From positions 603,447 through 667,446 of the forward strand of contig DATAJS010000013.1 in NCBI GenBank assembly GCA_036262035.1: 64,000 nucleotides of DNA, given 5' to 3'. Source of the DNA: Burkholderiales bacterium. GTDB taxonomy: Bacteria > Pseudomonadota > Gammaproteobacteria > Burkholderiales > SG8-41. Below, in pieces: positions 20,204 through 28,112 of this stretch. Below the pieces are notes generated by a model. The model did no database searches and was not told the DNA's origin. It saw only the letters and a program-made list of their open reading frames with translations. Each line of letters begins with the position of its first letter. Positions within the stretch are counted from its first letter, which is position 1. Position numbers and translations under genes: made by a program.

Positions 20204-20321
20204 AATTGCTCCCCACGTGTTCTATTCTTGCGGCCGAAGGCTCGAGCCGCCTTCCCATGGAGCTACCCTGCGCGCCGCTCGCAGGACGAGCGCGCAAAAC
20301 AACGACAACGAGTGGACTATT
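20204..20321. promoter_or_regulatory. Divergent intergenic region between exoprotein and RraA-like gene
   Basis: This 118-bp gap between divergent genes must hold both start regions. On the minus side GGGGAG precedes the exoprotein ATG. On the plus side the RraA-like ATG (20322) has only a weak purine stretch (AACGACAACGAGTGG) upstream. I see no unambiguous -35/-10 pair. Confidence 0.4.
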
Positions 20322-21053
20322 ATGACCGAGAAACAGACGCTTGGAAGGCTTCCGCGCGAGGCCATCCGCCTATTGGAGCTGCCTCGCCTGCCCGCGGACA
20401 TCATCGAGGGATACAAGGCCCTCGTCGATCTCACCGGAACGATTTCCGATGCGATGGACGAGCTGGGCATCGTCGGCGTGATTCCCGCGTTCCGCCTGCC
20501 GCCGGTGAACAACGGCACGCGCATCGTCGGGCCGGCGCTCACGGTGCGCAACATCCAGCGCACCGCGCAGATCCACCGCGCAGCGCTCGACAAGAGCAAC
20601 ACCCAGGGTGAAAGCGAAGCGCACAACCTCGCGGAGCCGGGCGACGTGCTGGTGATCGAAGGCGTCATGGGCTGCTCGAACATGGGCGGCCAGTCGGCAA
20701 CCATAGCGAGACGCCAGGGCTTTGTCGGTGCAATAGTAGACGGTACCGTCCGCGACCCCGAGCAGTATCGCGGCATGGGCTGGCCGGTGTGGTGCCGCGG
20801 CTTCACGCCGATCACGGGCAAGTACCGCATGCAGACCGTCGAAGTGAACGGCGTGGTGCAGGTGTGCGACATACAGGTCAAACCCGGCGATCTCGTGTGC
20901 GCCGATGAAGCGGGCGTCGCGGTCGTACCGCGCGAGCGCGCGGCGGAACTCCTTGAAGTCGCCCGCAAGATCGACGCGGGCGACACCAGGCGCAAGAAGG
21001 ACATCGACGGCGGCAGCTCGGTCTCCGATCTGATGACCAAGAAGTACAAGTGA
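20322..21053 (+). CDS. RraA-family protein (HMG/CHA aldolase-like), 243 aa
   Basis: A 243-residue cytoplasmic protein of the RraA / 4-hydroxy-4-methyl-2-oxoglutarate aldolase fold (formerly annotated dimethylmenaquinone methyltransferase). Visible family features are TISDAMDELG near residue 45, GPALTVR, the conserved DGTVRDP block (Arg and Asp that bind substrate and metal in the aldolases), and GDLVCADEAGVAVVP near the C-terminus. In the enzymes these residues support a Mg-dependent retro-aldol cleavage or oxaloacetate decarboxylation. RraA itself is a non-catalytic RNase E regulator, but its family is shorter (~160 aa), so this 243-aa form is more likely a metabolic enzyme. The open frame extends far upstream antisense to the exoprotein; ATG 20322 was chosen because homology begins just after it. 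A sulfatase follows 69 bp downstream on the same strand. The substrate is not predictable. Confidence 0.82.
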   Translation: MTEKQTLGRLPREAIRLLELPRLPADIIEGYKALVDLTGTISDAMDELGIVGVIPAFRLPPVNNGTRIVGPALTVRNIQRTAQIHRAALDKSNTQGESEAHNLAEPGDVLVIEGVMGCSNMGGQSATIARRQGFVGAIVDGTVRDPEQYRGMGWPVWCRGFTPITGKYRMQTVEVNGVVQVCDIQVKPGDLVCADEAGVAVVPRERAAELLEVARKIDAGDTRRKKDIDGGSSVSDLMTKKYK

Positions 21054-21122
21054 CGCGAGCGCCGCTCGCGTCATCGCGAGGAGGCGACGCCGACGAATCG
21101 ATCTCGTGGCGCACGTAACCCA

Positions 21123-22577
21123 ATGAAACCTACCAACATCCTCTGGATCATGTCCGACGAGCACAGCAAGCGCGTGCTCGGCTGTTACGGACACGAGTCG
21201 ATACGCACGCCGAACCTCGACGCGCTCGCCCAGCGCGGCACGCTATTCACCAACGCCTACACCAACTGTCCTATCTGCGTGCCGGCGCGCGCGAGCTTCG
21301 CGACCGGCGACTACGTGCATCGCATCCGCTACTGGGACAACGCGATCGCATACGACGGGCGCGTACCGACGTGGGGCCATCGCCTCATGGCGCAGGGCCA
21401 TCGCGTCACCTCGATCGGCAAGCTGCACTACGTGCAATCCGATCCCAAACGCAACGGCTTCGACGAAGAGATACTGCCGCTGCACATCGTCAACGGCGTC
21501 GGCGACCTGCTCGGATTGATCCGCGACGAGCTGCCGCGGCGGCCGGGCTCGGCGAAGCTCGGGCCCGAAGCGGGACCGGGCGATTCGGAATACACGCAAT
21601 ACGACCGCGCGATCGCGGACGCGACGGTGCAGTGGCTGAAGAACGCCGCTGCCCAACCGCAGCAGCGGCCGTGGGCGCTGTACGTGGGCTTCGTCTCGCC
21701 GCACTTCCCGCTCATCGCGCCGCCGGAGTACTACGCGATGTATCCGGAAGACTCGGTGCCATGGCCGGACCTGTACGGCGCGGACGAGCGGCCGCGCCAT
21801 CCGTTCATCGATGCGATGCGGAAGTGCCTGTGCTTCGACGAGCCTTTCGACGCGCCGATGGTGCGGCGCGCGATCGCGGCGTACATGGGCCTCGTCACGT
21901 TCCTCGATGCGCAGGTCGGCGCGATCCTCAAAGCGCTCGAAGAGACCGGTCTCATGGAAAACACGCGCGTCGTCTACACCACCGACCACGGCGACAATCT
22001 GGGCACGCGCGGCCTCTGGGGCAAGTCGACGATGTACGAGGAATCCGCGGGCATCCCGCTGATCATGGCGGGTCCGGACGTGCCGGTGAGCAATGCCTGC
22101 GACGTGCCGGTGTCGCTCGTCGACGGCTTCCCGACTTTCGTGCACGCGCTGGGCGCACGCACCGACGAGCGCGACGTGGGTCTGCCCGGCCACTCGCTGC
22201 TCGACATCGCGCAGGGCTACGTCCCGCAGCGCACCGTGCTGTCGGAGTACCACGCAGCGGGCGCGATGACCGGGTCGTACATGATCCGCCACGGCAAGTA
22301 CAAGTACATCCATTACGTCGCGCTGCCCCCGATGCTCTTCGACCTCGAAGCCGATCCGCACGAGCGGAACGACCTCGGGCGCGATGAGGCGCATGCGGCC
22401 GTGCTGCGCGAGTGCGAAGCTCGGCTGCGCAGCGTCGTCGATCCCGAGGCGGCCGATGCGCGTGCACGCGAAGACCAGCGGCGCTACATCGAGAAATACG
22501 GCGGGACCGACGCGATACTGAAACGCGGCACGTTCAGGTACTCGCCGCCGCCGGGTGCGAAGGCGGCTTATTTTTGA
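21123..22577 (+). CDS. Sulfatase (type I, Cys-type), 484 aa
   Basis: Alkaline-phosphatase superfamily sulfatase. The start NILWIMSDEHS supplies the first metal-binding Asp (D12). The formylglycine signature C-x-P-x-R is present as CVPAR at residues 52-56, so maturation would need a formylglycine-generating enzyme. GKLHYVQ, SPHFPLIAPPEYY and the second metal site TDHGDNLGTRGLWGK are intact, and the C-terminal LFDLEADPHERNDL block is typical of the family. No signal peptide is visible, so the enzyme is probably cytoplasmic, as in choline-sulfatase-like and phosphonate-hydrolase-like members. It lies after the RraA-like gene and before an EEP-family gene, possibly as a small catabolic cluster. 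The substrate (sulfate ester, phosphonate or phosphodiester) cannot be assigned. No anaerobic-type maturase is nearby. Confidence 0.9.
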   Translation: MKPTNILWIMSDEHSKRVLGCYGHESIRTPNLDALAQRGTLFTNAYTNCPICVPARASFATGDYVHRIRYWDNAIAYDGRVPTWGHRLMAQGHRVTSIGKLHYVQSDPKRNGFDEEILPLHIVNGVGDLLGLIRDELPRRPGSAKLGPEAGPGDSEYTQYDRAIADATVQWLKNAAAQPQQRPWALYVGFVSPHFPLIAPPEYYAMYPEDSVPWPDLYGADERPRHPFIDAMRKCLCFDEPFDAPMVRRAIAAYMGLVTFLDAQVGAILKALEETGLMENTRVVYTTDHGDNLGTRGLWGKSTMYEESAGIPLIMAGPDVPVSNACDVPVSLVDGFPTFVHALGARTDERDVGLPGHSLLDIAQGYVPQRTVLSEYHAAGAMTGSYMIRHGKYKYIHYVALPPMLFDLEADPHERNDLGRDEAHAAVLRECEARLRSVVDPEAADARAREDQRRYIEKYGGTDAILKRGTFRYSPPPGAKAAYF

Positions 22578-22669
22578 GGTGAAATGTGAAACGTCTGATA
22601 GGCCGTCCCGCACGTTTCACGCCTCACGTTTCACGCTTCACGTTTAACGTTTAACGTTTAACGATAACG
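22578..22669. repeat. Intergenic TTTCACG/CGTTTAA short-repeat array
   Basis: The gap is filled with near-tandem copies of CACGTTTCACGC and CGTTTAA, preceded by an inverted piece (GTGAAATGTGAAACGTC). The same words recur at 57238-57272, and a relative (CGTTCAC units) lies at 23478-23547. The EEP gene therefore starts without a recognisable Shine-Dalgarno sequence. Confidence 0.7.
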
Positions 22670-23413
22670 ATGCGCCTCAACATCATCACCTACAACCTGT
22701 GGAACATCGAGCGCTGGAAGCACCGGGAGCCGGCGCTGCGCAAGTTCCTCGAGCTCTTCAGCCCGGACGTGCTCTGCACGCAGGAGCTCATGCCCGCGAC
22801 GCGCGACGTCATCGACGAGGTGCTGTCCGGTCACGACCGCGTGCACGACCGGCTCATCGGCTGGAACCGCGAGAGCAACATCTGGTGGCGCCGGAGCCTG
22901 TGCGACAAGGTCGAGCACGGCGCGGAAGAAGTCGACATCGCCGACTCGAAGCATCGGCGGCTCTTCTGGGTACGTCTCGCGGCGGAGGATCGCACGATCG
23001 TCGTCTCCACCGCGCACCTCTCGCATCAGCGCGCGGCGCGCGAGCTCGAGACCGGACAATCGCCGCGCGTGGGCGAGACGAACCGCATCCTCAAAGCCCT
23101 GAAGCGCATCGCGGGGCCGCGCGAGCCGGTGTTCTTCATGGGCGATTTCAACGATCCGGCCGGCGCGCCGACGCTGTTGCACCAGGCAGGTTATCCGAGC
23201 TGCTTCGCGGTGCTCGGCCTGGTGCCCGACACGACGTTCAAGTGTTACCCGACCGCGGACGTCGAGCCCGGCAAGTTCGTGATGAACCAGACGATCGACT
23301 GGATCGTCGCGAACCAGTACGCGCGGCCGATCGTCGCGTGCGTGCCCAGGTTCTATCTGAAAGATTCGGCACCGTCGGACCACTGGCCCGTTCAGGCGAT
23401 ATACGACATATGA
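22670..23413 (+). CDS. Endonuclease/exonuclease/phosphatase (EEP) family protein, 247 aa
   Basis: DNase I-like phosphohydrolase fold (PF03372). The sequence begins LNIITYNLWN (Asn-site of the family), then the metal-binding Glu in DVLCTQEL near residue 40, the central H of STAHLSHQRAA, the catalytic GDFND block near residue 160, and the terminal SDHWPV with the catalytic His. All the family's active-site blocks appear intact, so this should be a Mg-dependent phosphodiesterase or phosphatase. No signal peptide is seen. Members act on DNA, inositol phosphates, sphingomyelin or CoA-type substrates, and sequence alone does not choose between them. It sits between a sulfatase and oxyR on the same strand, separated from each by repeat-filled gaps, so co-transcription is uncertain. 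Confidence 0.85.
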   Translation: MRLNIITYNLWNIERWKHREPALRKFLELFSPDVLCTQELMPATRDVIDEVLSGHDRVHDRLIGWNRESNIWWRRSLCDKVEHGAEEVDIADSKHRRLFWVRLAAEDRTIVVSTAHLSHQRAARELETGQSPRVGETNRILKALKRIAGPREPVFFMGDFNDPAGAPTLLHQAGYPSCFAVLGLVPDTTFKCYPTADVEPGKFVMNQTIDWIVANQYARPIVACVPRFYLKDSAPSDHWPVQAIYDI

Positions 23414-23549
23414 AAATCGAAATGGATTCCCGCCCCCGACTAAAGCACTCGGGGGCAAGCCTTCGCGGGAATGACGGCTTGCCCGTTCACCCGTTCACGC
23501 GTTCACTCGTTCACGCTTTTCATTCACCGTTCACCCGTTCACGCTCTTA
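23414..23549. repeat. Nested palindrome (ATTCCCGC...GCGGGAAT) followed by CGTTCAC octamer array
   Basis: The gap before oxyR holds two repeat types. First, ATTCCCGC (23426-23433) pairs with GCGGGAAT (23465-23472), enclosing a second hairpin CCCCCGA/TCGGGGG; this is the same family as the element at 52744-52835. Second, 23478-23547 is a run of CGTTCAC-centred octamers reaching almost to the oxyR start, leaving no clear Shine-Dalgarno sequence. Confidence 0.75.
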
Positions 23550-24485
23550 ATGACTCTCACCGAGCTGCGTTACATCGTCGCGCTCGCGCGCGAGCGCCAC
23601 TTCGGCCGCGCCGCCGAGAAATCGTTCGTCAGCCAGCCGACCCTGTCGGTGGCGGTGAAGAAGCTCGAGGACGAGCTCGGGGTGACGCTGTTCGAGCGCG
23701 GCGGCTCCGAGGTGACCGTGACGCCGATCGGCGCGCGCATCGTCGAGCAGGCGCAGCGCGTGATCGAGGAAGCGAGCACCATCAAGCACATCGCGCAGCA
23801 GGGCAAGGACGAGCTCGCGACGCCGCTGCGCTTCGGCGCGATCTACACGATCGGGCCGTACCTCATGCCGCAGCTCATCTCGATCCTGCACAAGCGCGCG
23901 CCGAACATGCCGCTGCTCATCCAGGAGAATTACACCGCGCGGCTCGCCGAGCTGCTCAAGACCGGAGAGCTCGACGTGGTCGCGATCTCGCTGCCGTTTT
24001 CCGAGCCCGGCATCTGCACGCAGCCGGTGTACGACGAGCCGTTCCGCGTGCTCATGCCCGCGTCGCATCCGTGGACGAAGAAAGCGCGCATACCCGCGAG
24101 CGATCTGTGCCGCGAGAACCTGCTGCTGCTCTCGACCGGCAACTGCTTCCGCGACCAGGTGCTGCAGACGTGCTCGGGCGTGGAGCGCGCGACCGGCGAC
24201 GCGATGCAGCAAAGCCTCGAAGGCAGCTCGCTCGAGACGATCCGTCACATGGTCGCTTCGGGCGTGGGCATCACGGTGCTGCCCTCGACCGCGGCGGAAG
24301 GCAAGACCGTGGATACCCGGCTCACCGCCGTGCGGCCTTTCGCAGCGCCGGTGCCGAGCCGCCGCGTCGCGCTCGCATGGCGCCGCAGCTTCCCGCGTCC
24401 GCGCGCGGTCGAGGCGGTGCGCCAGGCGATCCTCGCGTGCAAGCTCCCGGGGGCGACGATGCTGGTATCGGCCGCGGTAACATGA
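23550..24485 (+). CDS. oxyR: OxyR-type LysR regulator, peroxide sensor, 311 aa
   Basis: LysR-family regulator. The N-terminal winged HTH (residues 1-60) contains HFGRAAEKSFVSQPTLSVAVKKLE. The effector domain carries the OxyR redox pair: Cys199 and Cys208 in GNCFRDQVLQTC, the same numbering and spacing as E. coli OxyR, where H2O2 drives a disulfide between these two residues. TGNCFRDQ aligns with the GHCLRDQ block of known OxyR. This supports a true peroxide sensor rather than a generic LysR. The protein would activate peroxide-defence genes as a tetramer. Unlike many bacteria, no ahpC, katG, dps or recG is adjacent; upstream is an EEP-family gene and downstream a Bug gene (58 bp). A repeat array occupies the upstream region where an autoregulatory site would be expected. 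Confidence 0.93.
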   Translation: MTLTELRYIVALARERHFGRAAEKSFVSQPTLSVAVKKLEDELGVTLFERGGSEVTVTPIGARIVEQAQRVIEEASTIKHIAQQGKDELATPLRFGAIYTIGPYLMPQLISILHKRAPNMPLLIQENYTARLAELLKTGELDVVAISLPFSEPGICTQPVYDEPFRVLMPASHPWTKKARIPASDLCRENLLLLSTGNCFRDQVLQTCSGVERATGDAMQQSLEGSSLETIRHMVASGVGITVLPSTAAEGKTVDTRLTAVRPFAAPVPSRRVALAWRRSFPRPRAVEAVRQAILACKLPGATMLVSAAVT

Positions 24486-24542
24486 AGCGCGCGAGCCGCC
24501 GGCGCGTAAGATAGCGGCGGCGCCATAGCCCAGGAACGCACT

Positions 24543-25523
24543 TTGAAAACCACAGCCCGGTTCGTCGTCTTTCTGGTCAGCCTGTTCGCTTTCGTAACCG
24601 CCGCGACTGCTGCGGGCCCCGCTGACTTCCCGCAGCGGGCGGTGCGCCTGATCGTGCCCTATCCGCCGGGCGGGACGGCCGACCTGATGGCGCGGCTCAT
24701 GGCGCAGAGCCTGGGCGAATCGTGGAAAGGCAACGTCGTGGTCGACAACCGGGGCGGCGCAGGCGGCAACATCGCCACCGAGATGGCGGCGCGCTCGGAG
24801 CCCGACGGCCACACGCTCCTGCTGTGCAACGCGCCGGTGCTGGCGATCAATCCGACGCTCTACAAGAAAGTGGCGTTCGATCCGGTCAAGGATTTCGCGC
24901 CGCTCGTCGCGATCGCCGAGGTGCCGCTGTTCCTGCTGGTGCATCCCGCCGTGCCGGTGAAGACTTACGACGATTTCCTGCCTTATGTGAAAAGCCGCAA
25001 CGGCAACATCAACTACGCATCCGGAAGCGTCGGCAGCACGACGCATCTCGCGATGGAGCTCTACAAGACGATGGCCGGCGTTCAGCTGACGCACGTGCCG
25101 TACAAGGGCAGCGGTCCGGCGCTCGCGGCGATCGCGGCGGGCGAAGTGCCGATCATGTTCGAGCTGATGCCTTCGGCGATGCCCTTCGTCAAATCGGAGC
25201 GGCTGCGCGCGCTCGCCGTCACCAGCGCGAAGCGCTCGCCGCTCATGTCGTCCCTCCCCACGATCGCGGAGAAAGGGCTTGCGGGCTACGACGTCGCCTC
25301 GTGGTTCGGGTTGTGCGCGCCGAAGCAGACGCCGCACGCCGTCGTGCAGAAAGTATCGACCGACGCCGGCTCGATCATCCGCTCCGCGGCGATGCGCGAT
25401 CGTCTTGCCAGCCTCGGGGCTCAGCCTATGGACATGCCGGCGCCGCAATTCGAGCGTTTCGTGAAGAGCGAGATCGCCAAGTGGAGCAAAGTGGTGCGCG
25501 ACTCGCATGCGCGCGTCGAGTGA
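24543..25523 (+). CDS. Bug/TctC-family periplasmic substrate-binding protein, 326 aa
   Basis: Tripartite tricarboxylate transporter receptor (PF03401). The TTG start at 24543 is preceded by AGGAA. It has a clear signal peptide (basic MKTTAR, hydrophobic FVVFLVSLFAFVTAA, cleavage near TAA-AGP). Family blocks are VRLIVPYPPGGTADLMAR, VVDNRGGAGG, PDGHTLLLCN, ASGSVGSTTHLA and VPYKGSGPA. Family members bind carboxylates or other small organics in a Venus-flytrap cleft, mostly as orphans without TctAB membrane genes, as here. It follows oxyR by 58 bp on the same strand. Its ligand cannot be predicted. Confidence 0.93.
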   Translation: MKTTARFVVFLVSLFAFVTAATAAGPADFPQRAVRLIVPYPPGGTADLMARLMAQSLGESWKGNVVVDNRGGAGGNIATEMAARSEPDGHTLLLCNAPVLAINPTLYKKVAFDPVKDFAPLVAIAEVPLFLLVHPAVPVKTYDDFLPYVKSRNGNINYASGSVGSTTHLAMELYKTMAGVQLTHVPYKGSGPALAAIAAGEVPIMFELMPSAMPFVKSERLRALAVTSAKRSPLMSSLPTIAEKGLAGYDVASWFGLCAPKQTPHAVVQKVSTDAGSIIRSAAMRDRLASLGAQPMDMPAPQFERFVKSEIAKWSKVVRDSHARVE

Positions 25524-25527
25524 GCGT

Positions 25528-26088
25528 TCAGGCTGAGCGTCCCTTGCCCACGCGCGCACGCGCACGCGGGCCGTCGGCCAGCGCGACCACCACCACGATC
25601 TCGTCCGGGCGCGGAGCGTCCGCGACGCTCACGGTGATCGTGTCGATCTCGTCGAAAGACCACGGGTTGTCCTTGTGTCCGAGCGGCACATCGATCGCGG
25701 CGCCCGCGGCGGCCACCTTGCTCGTCGACGGAATGACGGCCTCGCCGCCGCCGAGCGCCGCGCGTATCGGTTTGCCCATTTTCGGGTGGAGTACCGCGGC
25801 CGCGTGCTCGAGCTCGCCGTTCACTCCGACGATCGCCGCCTTGCCGTACGCGACCGCGCGTTCCGGCAGTTGCGCGGTCAGCGCGGGCATCAGCCGCTCC
25901 GCGACCTCCGCGCCGAGGTCGAACATGGGTGCCAGGTCTTCGCTGAAGCGTCCGGCATCGGGATTCCCGATGACCGCCGCAGCAGCCACGCGCGTGATCG
26001 GCCGCGCGACGCCCCGTCCGCCGTCCGAGTAGATGATCTCCTTCGTCACGATTATCTTTCGCAGGTCCATCGCTCGCTCCATCGCCAT
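25528..26088 (-). CDS. Amino acid synthesis (AA_synth, PF06684) family protein, 186 aa
   Basis: A small cytoplasmic protein matching the AA_synth family by its overall pattern: RKIIVTKEIIYSDGGR at the start, RVAAAAVIGNP, PKMGKPIRAALGGGEAVIPS in the centre, and HKDNPWSFDEIDTITV near the end. The family was linked to amino-acid biosynthesis by genetic context only, and its biochemical activity is unproven. Members often sit in catabolic clusters with amidohydrolases and Bug proteins, matching this setting. The start is ambiguous: ATG 26088 is listed, but ATG 26070 (MDLRKI) has a better-placed GGAGCG upstream and would shorten the protein by six residues. The 3' end lies 4 bp beyond the convergent Bug gene. 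It is divergent from the ferritin-like gene, sharing an 81-bp promoter region. Confidence 0.8.
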   Translation of the reverse strand: MAMERAMDLRKIIVTKEIIYSDGGRGVARPITRVAAAAVIGNPDAGRFSEDLAPMFDLGAEVAERLMPALTAQLPERAVAYGKAAIVGVNGELEHAAAVLHPKMGKPIRAALGGGEAVIPSTSKVAAAGAAIDVPLGHKDNPWSFDEIDTITVSVADAPRPDEIVVVVALADGPRARARVGKGRSA

Positions 26089-26169
26089 CGGTTGGTTTAT
26101 GATCCTCTAACGAAGAAGACCGCCTCCAGCGGCCCCTCTGTCGCGTCACTTTCCATGAGGTGTCCCCGA

Positions 26170-27132
26170 ATGTCGAGCGTCAAGAACAGTCTTTACGACC
26201 GCAATTCCGGCCCCCGCGGCTTGTACAAGATCGGGCTGTCCGAGAAACGTTTTCCTCTCAAGACCCGTCACGAGATTCCGTCCACGGTCGAGCTTTGGCG
26301 CAAGTCGAAACAGATGGCGTGGGATCCGGAAACCGACATTCCGTACGCGACGTTCGACCGCTCGAAGTACAGCCAGGAACAGCTCGACGCCGCGCGCCTC
26401 GGGTGGAGCCGCCGCGCCTGGACCGAATACACCGGCATCATCGAATCGCCCGCGATGCTGATACGGCTCTCGCTCGAAGGCCAGATTCCGATCGAGACCA
26501 AGTTCGTGCTGGCGGCGAAGGTCGTCGAGGAAGCGCGCCACTGTGAAGCCTCGTACCTGCTCGCCGAAGCGATGGGCGGCTACATCGTCGAACCGCCGCC
26601 CGGCGATGCGATCGTGAAAATGGTGGTCGCCGGCTTTCGCGACCGGCTCGCGTTCAATCCGGACATGTCTCCGGAAGGCGGTCTCGCGGCGTGGCACATC
26701 ATCTCCGAAGGCATCGCGGTCGACATCTTCGCTGCGCGCTACAAGGCGTGCACCGAGCCGGTCACGCGGGAAGTGCTGCGCCTCATCCTGCAGGACGAAG
26801 TGCGGCACGTTCAGGTGGGCTGGGATTACCTGGAGCACCGCATTCCGCAGATGACCAAGGAGGAGGTGCAGCTCGTGCAGGACGCGGTGCTCGACATCAT
26901 GGAGAACGTCGAGATGAAAGGCTTCCACTCCATGTGCCTGCTGCCGGCCGACCTCGAAAGCGAGCTTCAGGAAGCCGAGGCGATCGCTGCCGAAGCGGGA
27001 CTGGGCTTCTGCGCGGCTGAGGTGGAGCACGAGGTTTTCGTTCGCAGCATTCAATATCTGCGCAAGCGCTTCGGCAAGCTGGGCATCACGGTGCCGCTGT
27101 ACTCGCAGATCGGCGAGAAAGAAGCCGCCTGA
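26170..27132 (+). CDS. Ferritin-like diiron-carboxylate protein, 320 aa
   Basis: Helical ferritin-like protein. Two iron-binding E-x-x-H signatures are visible: EEARHCEA (about residues 120-127) and DEVRHVQVGW (about 213-222), with further candidate Glu ligands in the preceding helices (TEYTGIIE, SEGIAVD). This is the pattern of diiron oxygenases and oxidases, including the AurF-like and p-aminobenzoate N-oxygenase-like group, so an O2-activating oxidation is plausible; the substrate is unknown. ATG 26170 has GAGG 8 nt upstream (alternative in-frame codons upstream are not supported by homology). The stop TGA (27130-27132) lies inside the likely first codons of the amidohydrolase, indicating translational coupling, so the two enzymes probably act in one pathway. 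Confidence 0.78.
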   Translation: MSSVKNSLYDRNSGPRGLYKIGLSEKRFPLKTRHEIPSTVELWRKSKQMAWDPETDIPYATFDRSKYSQEQLDAARLGWSRRAWTEYTGIIESPAMLIRLSLEGQIPIETKFVLAAKVVEEARHCEASYLLAEAMGGYIVEPPPGDAIVKMVVAGFRDRLAFNPDMSPEGGLAAWHIISEGIAVDIFAARYKACTEPVTREVLRLILQDEVRHVQVGWDYLEHRIPQMTKEEVQLVQDAVLDIMENVEMKGFHSMCLLPADLESELQEAEAIAAEAGLGFCAAEVEHEVFVRSIQYLRKRFGKLGITVPLYSQIGEKEAA

Positions 27133-28112
27133 TCGTCGACTTCCACGCCTACTTCCAGCCCGAGGCGTTTCTCGATCATCTGCGCCGGCGGCGCGATTAC
27201 CCGCGCATCGAGCGCACCGCGGAGGGGGAAGTGATATGGTCCGGACCGGGTGCGGCACGCCGCATCCGTCCGGAGCAGACCGACATCGCGCGCCGCGCGG
27301 AGATGCTGGCGCACGCCGGCATCGACACGCAGATCCTCAGGCTGCAGAACGTCAGCGGTATCGATTCGTTCGAGGCGGCGCAGGGCCTGGAGATCGCGCA
27401 GGCGGCGAACGAGGAGATCGCGGCCATCGCGGCGCGCTATCCGGGCCGCTTCATTCCGTACGCAGCCGTGCCGATGCGCGACGTGGCGGGGGCCGTGACC
27501 GAGCTCGAGCGCGCCGTGACCACGCTCGGCCACCGCGGCGTCGGCATCTCGGTCGCGGTCGACGGCAAGCCGCTCGATCACCCCGATTTCGCCCCGCTGT
27601 TCGAGGCCGCCGACCGGCTCGGGGTGCCGATGCTGATCCTGCCGAACCATCCCTCGCTCATCGATGAGTGCGTCGCGCCGTACAACTGGCTCACCGGCGC
27701 GTTCGGCTTTCAGGTGGATCTGTCGCTCGTCGCGCTCCGCCTGCTCTCCGCCGGTGTGCTCGACCGCCATCCGGGCCTGCGGGTGATACTCGCGAACCTC
27801 GGCGGCGTCTTCCCGTTCATCGTCGAGCGGCTCGATCAATACTGGGAACGGGTGCACGCGGCTGCAAGGCCGCTGCCGGTCGCGCCGACCGAAGCGCTGC
27901 GCAGGTTCTATCTGGAGACGGCCTCGGCCCATCCGGCAGCGATCCGCATGACCGCGGAAGTCATCGGCGTCGACAGGCTCGTCTTCGGCAGCGACTATCC
28001 GTCTTTCGATTTCGCACGAGCCGTCGAGATCGTCAGGAACTGCGGCCTGCCGCCCGAGCAGATCGAGAGGGTGCTGAGCGGCAACGCGAAGCGGCTGATC
28101 GACCCCGATTAG
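27129..28112 (+). CDS. Amidohydrolase-2 family protein with non-canonical CTG start and altered metal ligands
   Basis: TIM-barrel amidohydrolase (PF04909, ACMSD-like). Homology starts immediately after the upstream stop: the frame reads LIVDFHAYFQPEAFLDHL from 27129, the expected family N-terminus. No ATG, GTG or TTG exists in frame between the stop at 27018 and GTG 27231, and starting at 27231 would delete the first metal motif. The simplest reading is a CTG start at 27129 in a CTGA overlap with the ferritin-like gene. The usual metal motif HxH is HAY here, and the usual H-x-GG is ANLGG (residues near 221), so two ligands appear replaced; NHPS and the terminal GSDYP remain. The protein may use metal differently, or be impaired. 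The 3' end overlaps the convergent Anbu gene by 4 bp. Confidence 0.75.
   Translation: MIVDFHAYFQPEAFLDHLRRRRDYPRIERTAEGEVIWSGPGAARRIRPEQTDIARRAEMLAHAGIDTQILRLQNVSGIDSFEAAQGLEIAQAANEEIAAIAARYPGRFIPYAAVPMRDVAGAVTELERAVTTLGHRGVGISVAVDGKPLDHPDFAPLFEAADRLGVPMLILPNHPSLIDECVAPYNWLTGAFGFQVDLSLVALRLLSAGVLDRHPGLRVILANLGGVFPFIVERLDQYWERVHAAARPLPVAPTEALRRFYLETASAHPAAIRMTAEVIGVDRLVFGSDYPSFDFARAVEIVRNCGLPPEQIERVLSGNAKRLIDPD

Noticed and set aside
14315..20611. A 2098-codon plus-strand open frame
   Set aside because: It is antisense to the exoprotein, extremely Arg/Ala-rich with no domain signal, and arises from GC-rich codon bias. The RraA-like gene at its end has its own start.
20322..21053. Naming as RNase E inhibitor rraA
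   Set aside because: The protein is about 80 residues longer than RraA and keeps aldolase-type motifs, so a regulator call is not supported.
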